This document shows, in pieces, positions 37,701-46,340 of a DNA stretch of 64,000 bases. The notes below the pieces were generated by a model. It was not told where the DNA came from. It did no database searches and saw only the letters and a program-made list of their open reading frames with translations. Numbering within the stretch: the first letter of the stretch is position 1; every line of letters starts with the position of its first letter. The DNA comes from Haematococcus lacustris (taxonomy: Eukaryota; Chlorophyta; Chlorophyceae; Chlamydomonadales; Haematococcaceae): NCBI GenBank assembly GCA_030144725.1, contig JASKMD010000015.1, positions 8,777,384-8,841,383 of the forward strand, given 5' to 3'. A program made the position numbers and the translations under genes.

Positions 37701-38551
37701 CTCACTTTACTAATCATTTCTGGGCGTCAGTTATGGCCATTCTTGGTGTAAAAGAATGTAAATCCAGCGCTTACCATCCTGAGTCTGATGGTCAAACAGA
37801 AAGGTATAATCGTACCCTGGAGGAAATGCTTCGTCATTACATATCCCCTGCCCAGTCTGACTGGCCCTTCTTCCTGTCACTAGCTGAGTTTGCTGTGAAT
37901 AACAGCTGGCAGGAATCCATCCAGTCCACTCCCTTCCTGGTCAACACTGGCCAGTCACCTTTGACGCCGGCTCTGCTGGAACTGCCAGGTGAGGTGTACT
38001 GTCCCTCTGCCAGGAAGCTATCTGAGTGGTGGCAGAGTAATGTCAAGCAGGCCCGCCATTTCATGGAGCAAGCTCAGCAGCGTCAGGCCTATCTGGCTAA
38101 CAAAGGACGCAGAGAGGTGGAGTTCAGCCCTGGACAGCTAGTGCTACTGAGCACCAAGAACCTCAGGCTGAAGCCAGGTAAGGCTAAGAAGCTGCTGCCT
38201 AGGTTCATTGGGCCTTTCAAGGTGCTGGAGCATGTGGGTCCTGTTGCTGTACGCCTAGACCTGCCTCCTGCCATGGCACGCATGCACCCTGTGTTCCATG
38301 TTGCTCTGCTGAGACCTTACACTAGTGAGCATCCTCACTTGCCTCCTCCTGTGGACTGGTTAGAGGAAGCACCTCTATATGAGGTTGAGAAGTTGCTCGC
38401 CCATCGTGGTGTCCGTGCTGGTAGAGCACGTGGCTACTTGGTCAAGTGGCTGGGTTATGATGACTCTTACAACACATGGGAGCCAAGGAATAACCTTGTG
38501 AACTGCCAAGAAGTGTTGACTGCATATAATGCAGTGCATGGTTTGTCTTAG
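34727..38551 (+). CDS. pol: family B Pol polyprotein with chromodomain
   Basis: Open from the codon after the Gag TGA in the same frame; the first ATG is at 34799. Domains in order: aspartic protease with LFDSGAAAS (Asp codon 34883), reverse transcriptase with YIDD (36149-36160), and RNase H with YCDASLQGVGAVLM (Asp 36608). Next come the integrase zinc region (about 37295-37430, CDACQRNK) and the DDE core (SMDLITKLP, ISDRGSHF, DGQTERYNRTLEEM; about 37500-37830). A GPF/chromo C-terminus ends with a chromodomain (YEVEKLL, YLVKWLGYDDSYNTWEP; about 38370-38545) that would direct integration to marked chromatin. No internal stops. Expression is probably by stop readthrough from gag. Confidence 0.95.
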   Translation, partial: CVAQPAGQDCVGACCPVPSNQVAMPEGRAADDGVLHFSFPGRVNGFACTMLFDSGAAASFINCAAVEQYQLASYKLKQPKEFLVANGQPVLCTHACSVQLNVQTLSCRVELLVMPEMFSAFDVLMGSDWLQSNGVLLDYLARTITVQLAAVKTVLKCEPAAPIMAPHCAHILAKHRQATVSAKVAYRWLRKGGQSLVALISSQPINPTPASVLSVHPTSTPANLLSNNPDPRSHSTTSPSCPLIHHLTPAPANKLSSNPDPHSHPTSLPPTPSINYPTSIPPAVAAQMTALISEYDDVFAPFNTLPPQRPVGHTIPLQPGCKPPALPSYKMSQPELLEMKKQVAAFLEQGIIEPSSSPYAAPVLFVKKKSGELRMCVDYRQLNKITLRDQYPLPRVDDLFDRLAGCTVFSSLDLQAGYHQIRIPDEDVPKTAFRTPSGLYQFKVLCFGLTNAPATFQRVMNNAFADVINDCALVYIDDILIMSKDVPEHFTHLRRVLELLRKHQFKAKLSKCEFLKTALKFLGHIVSDQGIAVDPDKVKSITSWPVPRNLTAMQQFLGAANFVRKFVHNFSAISAPLTDLTGKAGADFNWHKWPDDRLKAFDALKHAISRVPLLKIPDITKPFQVYCDASLQGVGAVLMQEGHPLAYLSKKLIPAEKNYTTGEQELLAIITACKEWRCYLEGVPFTLYTDHKPLVALKTQKVLSRRQTRWLEFLSRYDFTIEYLPGDTNPADPLSRIPDAPVSNPVMVMTRGRKRLLEGEEAGVAQPAQPAIQQLQQEPQPQLVLEQPLPPPPLPVHPLHAVNMTEQLLAAYAADEDFASTVDQYDQDKHGLYRTKGKNQIVVPNCQQLKARILVEMHDAQFAGHVGITKTLERISRIFWWPRMRSEVRHYVSNCDACQRNKSVNTRPGGLLTPLAIPYDRWESMSMDLITKLPPGDHGFDAIAVFVDRLSKMVHFVPCRESMNAEGFARLFIDNVFKHHGVPREIISDRGSHFTNHFWASVMAILGVKECKSSAYHPESDGQTERYNRTLEEMLRHYISPAQSDWPFFLSLAEFAVNNSWQESIQSTPFLVNTGQSPLTPALLELPGEVYCPSARKLSEWWQSNVKQARHFMEQAQQRQAYLANKGRREVEFSPGQLVLLSTKNLRLKPGKAKKLLPRFIGPFKVLEHVGPVAVRLDLPPAMARMHPVFHVALLRPYTSEHPHLPPPVDWLEEAPLYEVEKLLAHRGVRAGRARGYLVKWLGYDDSYNTWEPRNNLVNCQEVLTAYNAVHGLS

Positions 38552-38611
38552 CATCACTGCTACAGTGTTGCGAGTCCTTGTGTTCTCACGAGGGCGGAGC
38601 GTTTCCTCTTT

Positions 38612-38624
38612 GGAGGGGGAGGAA
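38612..38624 (+). promoter_or_regulatory. polypurine tract of family B
   Basis: GGAGGGGGAGGAA directly precedes the 3' LTR, the usual plus-strand priming site. Close relatives are found in A (27974-27985, 54278-54289, 59989-60000), C (50341-50353) and D. Confidence 0.9.
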
Positions 38625-38831
38625 TGTAGCGAACGGCTCCTCGAAGCCTAGCTCGCCTCACGGTACTTCTGTACTGCAGTGTGACATGGTGGGCGAAAGG
38701 GGCAGGTGGGCCTTCGTGCACACCTGCTTCAGAGGTTCGACTCCTCGGGGGAAACGTTCTAAACCCTGGCCGTGTCACGCTGTGGGAAAGAGGTGGTTAT
38801 CGGTTATCGGCGCTGCTCTTAGCACGCTACA
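38625..38831 (+). repeat. family B 3' LTR, shared with the next copy
   Basis: Same 207 bp as the 5' LTR at an offset of exactly 6000. It is followed by the primer-binding site of a second internal region, not by flanking DNA. Confidence 0.95.
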
Positions 38832-40312
38832 TTTTGGTTTCCGACCGACGTTGCTACTAACGCCACTTTCTCCCTAAGCAAATGACTGCCAACAAGGAGC
38901 CTCCTCCTGGAGGAGACAAACGACCGGAGCGTTCTGCTCCTGGGGGCCAAACTCCTGGCTCCCCGCCCCCAGTGACTCCGAACGCCACCTCTGGTGCTCC
39001 AGCAACGGTTCCTGCTGCGACTGGGGCGCCAAATACTGGCACGACGGTAACTATTACCACCCCCGCTCTTCCTGTGCCTATCACAAGCCCCGCCTTCGCG
39101 GAAATCGAGAGGGTTACTGGTCTACCGCCCGCTCAAGCTATGGATCTGCTGAAGAACGTGCTGCAGACTCTGAACGCTATGTCCTCCGCTCAGCCTTCGG
39201 CTGGCCCAGCACCTTCAGCTGTGGCGGCCCCTGGAGCTGCTCCGCTCTCTTATGCAGGAGCCCTGACAGCTGCCCCGATCTTGCCTGAAACTGGCACCTC
39301 TGCCGCAGCTGCTCAAGCTGATGAGATCCAAAGGCTGCGCCAGCAGCTGGTGGGGGCGAACGCAAATCTGCAGGCGTCCCAGAACGAGGCTGTCAGGGTC
39401 CGAGCCGAACTCGCTGAGATGGAGCGTCTGCAAGGCCTGGTTAACGCGACGGTAAGTGGTGAGCCTGCTGTAGCTGCAATTCGCAACCAGTATTCGCAGT
39501 CAGCTCGACCTGCTGTGAATGGTAGCAGCGGCATTTCTGCTGCTCTGGTGGCGCCTGTTGCACCTGCTTTGTCGGGCACTGCTACCCCTGTCGCACCTAC
39601 TGCGCCACCTGCAGCACCAGCAGGACATTTGCCTCTGTCTCAGGCTGCTATGCCTGTCACTGTGCCAGCCTCCCTGCCCAGGATAAAGGTTCCAGGTCCT
39701 GACAAGTGGACAGATCAGTGCCTAGCCACATCCAGGGTTGCAGAAATCTTCTGTGAAGACCTTGAGGTTCATTGTGCATATCTGCGCATTGATCCTGCTG
39801 ATGCATTGCCCAACTTCCTGTCTGGCAAGGCACGTGAGGTGTGGTATCCTGCTACTAGGAATGCACACATTCTTGCTCATGGCACTAGGCCAACCTGGGC
39901 CCACCTGCGTGCTTCTTTTAAGGAGATGGCTGGTGACGATCTGCGCAATGAATCAGACATGCACCGCAGGAAGCTGTTGGATCCTGGTGCCCTACGCATG
40001 TCAGCAGGTTCCACCCTTAACTCCTACATCACGGAGTTCCGTAACACTCTGACAGTGGCCGGTGCCACATGCATGGCACCCTCCATGCTTGTTGCCACTT
40101 TCATCAGGGGCCTCACCCCTGAACTGCAGTCTCGTGTAGTGCATGATCTTGCACTTATGCCTGACCCTAAGCTGACTGATGCCATTCAAGCTGCTGTGAA
40201 TGCACAGAAGGTTTTGTTTGCAGTTTGTTTGAGGAGGGAGTGGGGGCCTCTGCCGGGCCTATGGGTCGGAGGTCAGGGGGTCAGAACTGACCAGCATCAG
40301 CATGTGGCCTGA
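38832..40312 (+). pseudogene. second family B copy, truncated within gag
   Basis: Homologous to 32832-34224 with only a few substitutions. ORF from the ATG at 38882. It keeps the coiled coil and most of the capsid domain. Homology stops at 40224, after KVLFAV, and the frame runs 29 codons into unrelated DNA. No zinc knuckle, no pol, no 3' LTR. This is consistent with tandem duplication by LTR recombination followed by deletion. Confidence 0.93.
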
Positions 40313-41282
40313 ATGATTGCATGCAGGGTACAGCAAGCGGTTGAGACGGCAACCTTGGGGGCTGGCTTGCCTTGTGATCTCATGCTTGTGAGTACCAACC
40401 GTGATCCTTGTCAGTCCTGCAATAGTCGTGACCATCATATGCCTCACCACAGCCGTGATCTGCTTCAGTTGCCTGCAGTGGTTTGTGACCTTCAATGCCT
40501 GACCTTACTTGTCCTGCGGTTGCTACGACCCTTGTTGGTCTTGCTGTAACCGTGCATCGTTGAGCTGGAGTGTTTGCCGAGTAGTGTAGGTACATGCAAG
40601 CCGTAGCTTAGTCGGATGTGAGGATAACAAACATTTGAATCTCTTTGTGTCCGTGTCTAGTGTGTAACACACGGTTGCGTCGTAAGAACAGCACTGATGG
40701 GTAACGGCCACTACGCCACGGCACTGCTAGTCAAGCAAGAACTACCCAGTGGTTCAATCCATGTCGGAGGATGTAGCGTGGTTTGCCAATTGGTTGCAGG
40801 CATCCAGTCAGTGACAACTAGCAGACCATTACACAGTGCCCTGCAGCTGTGAGAGCCAACCCGCTGTGCTGCTGACTGACCGTGCTTGGCATCACTGCCG
40901 CACAGCCTGGACCGCTGCCATGCGCATCAGCTACCTAAACATACCCAAACTGCGTCCATGAAACCAGATTGTTGATGTAGTGCCTGGAGTAAGGCGCGCC
41001 CGAAATAATCTTTAAGATATGACCCCATATGATCAACCATGATGGAATATGATGAAATATAATCAAGCCAAAACTCGCAAAACTCCGTAACCTCATTGCC
41101 ATGGTCTCAATCTGGTTTCAACCATGGTCTCAATCGTGATCTAATTTGAAGGAGAGTAGAGGAGTGTTACCAACTACAACTGAATGTGATACTGGTGTGG
41201 AGGGCGTCAAACCCTCTTTACACCCGGGGTTCCCAGGTGGTTTAGTGTGGCGATCTGCCACATTGTCCTCTTGACTACAGAC
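40313..41282. other. no gene seen
   Basis: Only short ORFs without motifs. There are two weak polymerase III box-like stretches: TAGCTTAGTCGG near 40605, and GGTTCAATCC near 40752, the latter 19 bp before a TGTAGCG that resembles an LTR start. They are too weak to call a tRNA, SINE or solo LTR. Confidence 0.45.
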
Positions 41283-42288
41283 GGCTACCCCTCCCATTGA
41301 ACCACCACGTAAGGGACATTTGACTTTGCGGCGTGCCTGGTGAGAGTTGAGCCGTCATTTTTACGCGGAACGCCTTATCTTTGCGTTGCGCTTGCGCCTG
41401 CGCGCCCGAGCTGCTGGCACCCACGGTGACCGGCAGTCTGCCAGGCACGCGAACGGTTCCGCTGTGCGCAATGGGCCTTTCAAGTGCTGCCTAACAACAC
41501 CCACAACGCGGGATGCAGAGTTCTCCGCTGCGGTACACTTTACGCATGGAGCCCAGTTTTCTCAACATCATCTTCCACAGCCTCCCCCTCCACATAAATC
41601 TCCACCCAGCCAGTGCTGGCAGCTTGCGTAGCCCTCACACAACACGTACAGCGGGCAGCCTGGCCCCCCTGCCGCTTGCAGAGGTGATATTTGGATGTCG
41701 GCATGCTGCAGACATGTGCACACGCCATCTTCTAAAACCCCTATGAACAAAACTCAACAAGAGTTGAGACTTTGGCAGGGGGTTCACAGTGACTTCCCTA
41801 ACCAGTGACGCAAGGCTGGAGAGTTGCAATGAGTTGCATGGTTGTCAGACGGGCATCAGCAGAGTGGGCAGCATGGGAGAGGTTTAGTCCACCTTTATGG
41901 AGCTTAAATTAGCAAGTGAATGATGCAGTTGCCCCTGCTATGCTCATGCCGTGGTCTCCTCCTAGTTTCAGAGCCCCTGAGCCTAGTTTCGTCGCCTCAG
42001 AGCCAGCGCATGTGGGTAATTATGTTAGACATGAGGTCGGGCTCCTCGCACATCGCGCACTATCCATCGCGTTAAAAAGGGACTCAGTGGTACTGGGTCA
42101 ACGTACATCAAGTCCGCAGGCTCGGTAGGGTCGGATACCCGGCAACATGCCCGACCAACTCAACGTGTGGCTCAGCGCGGCCTCATTCCGACGCTTCAAT
42201 CCGCGTGTAAATCCGTGCAGAAATGAGTCCGGAAAAGCCGTTGTCCCTTATCGTTAGGGGGGTTGGTGGTTCAATGGGAGGGGTAGCC
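41283..42288. mobile_element. 1.0-kb TIR element with AGAC target duplication, non-autonomous
   Basis: The first 25 bp (41283-41307, starting GGCTACCCCTCC) are an exact reverse complement of the last 25 bp (42264-42288). Subterminal TAAGGGACA is also inverted at the two ends. AGAC lies on both sides (41279-41282 and 42289-42292). No transposase is visible; ORFs of 60-94 codons inside show no domain. Superfamily unassigned. Confidence 0.85.
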
Positions 42289-42698
42289 AGACCCGGTCAT
42301 ATCACATCTTTAAGCCATCATATTCATATGACCAATTCCTCAGCAAGTCATATGATCGGTCGCGCCCTAGCCTGGAGCCGGTCATTGGGGCTGCTTGAGA
42401 AGATGGCTGGCACCGCTTAAGCCACTGCTTGGCCGCCCTCGCCCTCTAACAGTTCGGGACTGACTGCAGCGCTGGCGAAGGCCGGGAAATCTATGTTGGC
42501 ATGAAACACATGCTCTGATGTAAGCAACAGCTTCAGCATTGCCTAGGGGGCACATGCTACTGTGCTACAGGCTGCTGGGCTTGGGCCTTGGGGGCTCGGT
42601 CTCGCAGCTTCTTGAGTAGACTGACATCCCTCCATGAATCTCCAGTGAAACCCAAATTGCTTGAAAAGGCCACCGCCCGCCGCACTGCGCATCACGTG
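42289..42698. other. no gene seen
   Basis: AT-richer spacer with two CATATG/CATATGA-type palindromic words near 42327 and 42350. It could include the promoter of the Fanzor-like relic that starts at 42699. No TATA box is obvious. Confidence 0.4.
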
Positions 42699-44207
42699 AT
42701 GGCTAAGAAGAAGCGGAAGGGTAGCGACAAGAAACAGAAAGGTTCGTGTCCCTAGCCGACTGTGAGCTACGTGAACTACGCGCTGTGAGATAACCCGTCG
42801 CTCCTGTTCGCAGCGTCTCGTTCCCGTCAAGGCAAGCAACGACAGGAGTCTCGGGATGGCTGGACCACGCGCAGACGTCAGGTGGCGCCCCCGCCGTATG
42901 TGTCCCCGCACTGTTTGTGTTGACCCCGCCTTTTGTCTTGGCCTGTCAAAATGACAACTTTGCTTGGCTGCAGGTCATCAAGGTCCCCGAGGGCGCAGTG
43001 CTGTGCGGCTGCAAGAAGACGAGGCGCAAGCTGCGGGAGCACCTCCGGCTGCGGGCTGAAATCCACTCCCAGCTCCGCGTCATCGCTTGCCTGGTGGGCT
43101 ACCCTACCCCGGGCTTCCCCAGCGCCCCTCAGCCTCCAGCCATGCAGCCCCCCCAACCCCCTGATGCTCCCCCCCTACCCCCCCCCACCCCCACGGGCCC
43201 CTGCCCAGCCTGCCCCTGCGCAGCCTGCCAGCATGGAGTGTGACACTGACTCTGACTCCGAGTCAGATTGTAACTCTGAGCCAGAGCCACAGTCTGACTC
43301 GGAGTCAGAGTCAGAACCTGAGCCAGTCAGGCAGCCCCCACCAAGGCGCTGCAGCGCCCGCCTGGCAGCCCTTGCACCTGCAGCACCCACTGGCCCTCCC
43401 TTGCCCCTTGACTGCGAGGACCCAGCGATGCTGAGGCAGCTGAAAGACTTCTGCAAGTTCTTCGCCAACCCCAACTACAAGACATGCTACAACCAGCTGC
43501 AGCGGCGCCATGTTCGGCACCGGCACCCCATGCTCATGCCAGCCTTTGAGGACCCCAGCAACCAGGCGCTGCTGGCCAAGCTGCATGACCTGGGCAGCAT
43601 CTACCTGGCTGGTGGATGAGCACCACACCACCCGGGTCAGCTCAGCAGTGAATAGCAAGCAGCCCTGTGAGGTGGAGCTGAACACACTCAGTGCCACAAG
43701 ATCCGCAGGCTGAAAGCCCCCAGCAGGGCAGGTGGAACAGCGCTTGCTGCGGCCAGCCTGGAGCCAGCAGCGTGACCAGCCAGTGCGGGGCATGATGTGG
43801 TGCCCAGTAGTGCCCCCCCGCAAGCCCCCACAGGCCCCACGCAGCAGCCAGGAAGCCATACCGACAGCAGCCTCAGAGCCAGGGCCCAGCACTCCCCAGC
43901 CAGCCAAGCGCAGCAAGCGCACCAAGAGCCGGCAGCTGAGCCCACTAAGGGCAAAGGCAAGGGCAAGGCTGCCAAAGCCAAGCCAGCACCACAGCCTGGC
44001 AGGTGGGTAGACCGGGACTGCAATGCAGCGCTCAACATGCAGCGCATTGGGGAGAGCAAGTGGCGGCCGCTGGAGCTGTGCTACTGGCCAGACCAGGGAG
44101 CTCTGCCAGCCAAGGGCAAGGAGTACCCAGGCCTGGGCTACAAGCGGCTGCGAGACAAGCCACCAAAGGCCCAGCAGCAGCAACAGCAGCCTGCTGAGGC
44201 ACAGTAA
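42699..44207 (+). pseudogene. Fanzor/TnpB-like RNA-guided nuclease relic, internally deleted
   Basis: Exon 1 (42699-42741) starts MAKKKRKGSDKKQK, a nuclear-localisation-like stretch. GT-AG introns are plausible at 42742-42813 and 42896-42973. An acidic Asp/Glu/Ser region and LKDFCKFFANPNYKTCYNQL follow, ending near LHDLGSIYLA (about 43610). The next recognisable piece, WLVDEHHTTRVSS, resembles the RuvC Glu and zinc-ribbon lead-in of TnpB. The C-terminus has WVDRDCNAALNMQRIG, matching the last RuvC Asp motif (DRDxNAAxN) of TnpB and Fanzor. The central RuvC region is missing, and there is a TGA at 43711-43713 and a frameshift near 43925. A frame switch in a C-rich run (about 43150-43200) is also likely. 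It is not functional. The family call rests on C-terminal motifs. Confidence 0.6.
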
Positions 44208-44371
44208 TGTGTGCCCCCTTTGTTGAGCTGTCATCAGCTTACAATTAGTGCATGCAGGTCATGCCAACTCTACACGATAGCCCTCGGGTCAGGCAATAGT
44301 GTAGGTGGTAGGCGTAGTTTACTCCACACAGCCCAATAACATTGTTCGAGTCGGATCCAGATAGTGGCTGC
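44208..44371. other. 3' flank of the Fanzor-like relic
   Basis: Non-coding. It contains a small hairpin AGCTG-TCAT-CAGCT (about 44225-44238). Guide RNAs of Fanzor/TnpB systems usually map to this side of the gene, but nothing here proves one. Confidence 0.35.
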
Positions 44372-44671
44372 TGTAAAGTGCGCACCTCTGGAAGAGATTG
44401 CCGCTTCGCGTCGTCTGGGCTGTCTCGTGAATGCGAGCCGTCGCGGGACGCGGGTTACACGTGTAGTGTGAGATTTGGCAGGTTAAAGACTAGCGACATT
44501 GCGTTCGTGAGTACAACTGGTTCGATCCCAGGGAGCCCCGTTCTAAGCTCTAGCCATTCTCGCAACACACCGCTGTAACCCAACACCCTAGTCGGAAGTC
44601 ACCGCCTCGACTGGACCGGCCTTCGAGCTTGTGTCAAAAGGTCATCTGACGTTGCGTCCCCGCACGTTACA
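44372..44671 (+). repeat. family C 5' LTR
   Basis: 300 bp, TGTAAAG...GTTACA. tRNA-like core: A-box-like TGGCAGGTTAAAG (44476), T-arm CTGG-TTCGATC-CCAG (44517-44531), CGTTCTA loop (44539-44545), outer stem GTGAGA/TCTCGC. Confidence 0.95.
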
Positions 44672-44673
44672 GC

Positions 44674-44685
44674 TGGTTTCCGACC
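44674..44685 (+). promoter_or_regulatory. primer-binding site of family C
   Basis: TGGTTTCCGACC lies 2 bp after the 5' LTR, the same 12-mer as in A and B. The bases that follow (CCGAGC) differ from the other families. Confidence 0.85.
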
Positions 44686-44714
44686 CCGAGCATTAAGCTC
44701 GCGGTCCAGTCAAC

Positions 44715-46340
44715 ATGACTTCAACTACCCAAAATGTCGCTTCGGCGCATAAGACCAATGGCGCCTCTGGCGTCCTCCCTCCAGCTTCAGCTGTTACAGC
44801 TACAGCGGAGACGGGTCCTGCACTCGGTGCAGCACCGGAGCCGGGCGAGTTGCCCGCTTCACTTCCCGCAGGAGGCCAACAGTTGGCTGAAGAAGAGGAG
44901 CTTCTGGACGAGTTTGGCCTGGACCAATTCGACAGCACTTCGACTCCAGTCGACGAGCTCAACGCGCAAATTGCCACCCTCCAGGCGCAACTGGTCGCAG
45001 CGCAGGCCAACAACCAGCAAGCTGGTTCGCTGGTGAGTCCTCTTGGTGCTAAGCGTGCTGCTAATGCTGCTTTGCTGTCAGCTAGCCCTAGCCCAGCTAA
45101 GAGGCCAGTCGAAGTAGCGTCGCAGCTAGTCAGGCCTTTGGCTGCTGCTCTGCGCGCACTCCAACACTTGACTGCTGCAATGCACCAGCCTGTTGCGCAG
45201 AAAGATGTTGCCTCGGGTTCACCCGGCACTTCGAACCCTCGCACACTTGCTGCTGTGCGGGACAAGTATGCTGGGGTTCGCCCCACTGCTGCGCCCCTGC
45301 CTGCCAATGCCACTGCTGTTGCTGGTCCTGATTCCAACTCACGTCGCGGGTTGCCCGTGACTGAGCGGTGGACTGATGCCAGTTCGACCTCCGGTCGCCG
45401 TGCTCTGTCATTCCTGGAAGACCTTGAAGCACACTGTGTTGCACATGGCCTGGACCCTGCTCTTGCTCTGCCCTCTTTCCTGTCAGGGAAGGCTAGGGAT
45501 GTGTGGTTCCAGTCTGTTAGGGACTCATATGCCCTGACCCACTCTGGCTACCCCACATGGCCCTACCTGTCACAGCAGTTCCTTGAGTTTGTAGGAGAGG
45601 ACCTCACCACTGATGCTGATGCAGCACGTGCTAAGCTCCTTGACTCAACTCACCTGCGTATGACTAATGGTGTTGCCCTGTCAGCATACATTACTGATTT
45701 CAGGAACACCCTCACCTTGGCTGGCAAGGACTGCATGACAGATTCCATGCTTGTGAATGTCTTCCAGCGTGGCCTGTCAGCAGACCTGCGTGGTCCTGTT
45801 GCCAAGGATCTGCGTGCCCTTGTGGCCCCCACTTTGGATGAAGCCATTAAGGCTGCCATCACCAACCACAAGGCCCTTGTGGCTGCTGCTGGCTCTGGTG
45901 TGCATCCTGCCTCAAGGCGCCCGGTTGCTGCTGTGCACCAGGTGGCCCAAGTGCAACGTGGGCTGCAGAACCTGGCCAGGTTTCCTGGTCCACCTCCTGG
46001 GCGTCCTGCTGCTCCCTCAGCTGACAGTGAGGGTCCCCCTCCTGCCAGTGGCTATTGCTACCACTGTGGACTGTCGTCCCACTGGACCAAGCATTGCAAG
46101 AGGAAGGCCTCTGGCATGAGCAAGGAAGAGGCCATGAAGGATGCTGGTACCTGGGAGCTGATGCAAGACCTGAAGAAGGGTGGCTCTGCCCCCTACAAGG
46201 CTGCAAAGCGTGACCGCAGCCCTGACCGTGGTGGTGACCATGCTGGTCCCTCCAGGCAGTACCAGGGTAGACGCCCTCAGACTGCCAGGATGGAGGCCAA
46301 TGGCATGGTGAAGCACTTTCAGAAGTATCAGCGCAAATAG
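44715..46340 (+). CDS. gag: family C Gag
   Basis: 541 residues. It has an N-terminal acidic and heptad-containing region (about 55-105, VDELNAQIATLQAQLVAAQ) and a capsid domain (about 215-390: FLEDLEAHC, LPSFLSGKARDVWF, LSAYITDFRNTL). The CCHC zinc knuckle CYHCGLSSHWTKHC is at 448-461, before a basic tail with RDRSPDRGG. It ends with TAG (46338-46340). Pol follows in the same frame after this single stop. The decayed gag of family A aligns with it. Confidence 0.93.
   Translation: MTSTTQNVASAHKTNGASGVLPPASAVTATAETGPALGAAPEPGELPASLPAGGQQLAEEEELLDEFGLDQFDSTSTPVDELNAQIATLQAQLVAAQANNQQAGSLVSPLGAKRAANAALLSASPSPAKRPVEVASQLVRPLAAALRALQHLTAAMHQPVAQKDVASGSPGTSNPRTLAAVRDKYAGVRPTAAPLPANATAVAGPDSNSRRGLPVTERWTDASSTSGRRALSFLEDLEAHCVAHGLDPALALPSFLSGKARDVWFQSVRDSYALTHSGYPTWPYLSQQFLEFVGEDLTTDADAARAKLLDSTHLRMTNGVALSAYITDFRNTLTLAGKDCMTDSMLVNVFQRGLSADLRGPVAKDLRALVAPTLDEAIKAAITNHKALVAAAGSGVHPASRRPVAAVHQVAQVQRGLQNLARFPGPPPGRPAAPSADSEGPPPASGYCYHCGLSSHWTKHCKRKASGMSKEEAMKDAGTWELMQDLKKGGSAPYKAAKRDRSPDRGGDHAGPSRQYQGRRPQTARMEANGMVKHFQKYQRK
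46338..46340 (+). other. in-frame TAG between gag and pol of family C
   Basis: gag and pol share one frame. The codons after TAG (GAG TTT GCT CAG) stay open into the protease. It is a candidate readthrough site. Confidence 0.7.

Larger units (their letters stand above)
32625..38831 (+). mobile_element. family B Ty3/gypsy chromovirus, complete
   Basis: 6207 bp: LTR, primer-binding site, gag, pol (protease, RT, RNase H, integrase, chromodomain), polypurine tract, LTR. I see no difference between the two LTRs, which suggests recent insertion. The internal region resumes directly after the 3' LTR as a second partial copy, so the LTR is shared. The left flank is ...ATTATAC. The right flank gives no target duplication because of the tandem copy. 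Confidence 0.95.

Noticed and set aside
41347..41746. Small protein genes of 60-94 codons inside the TIR element
   Set aside because: No motif, several overlapping frames, and a location inside a non-autonomous element.
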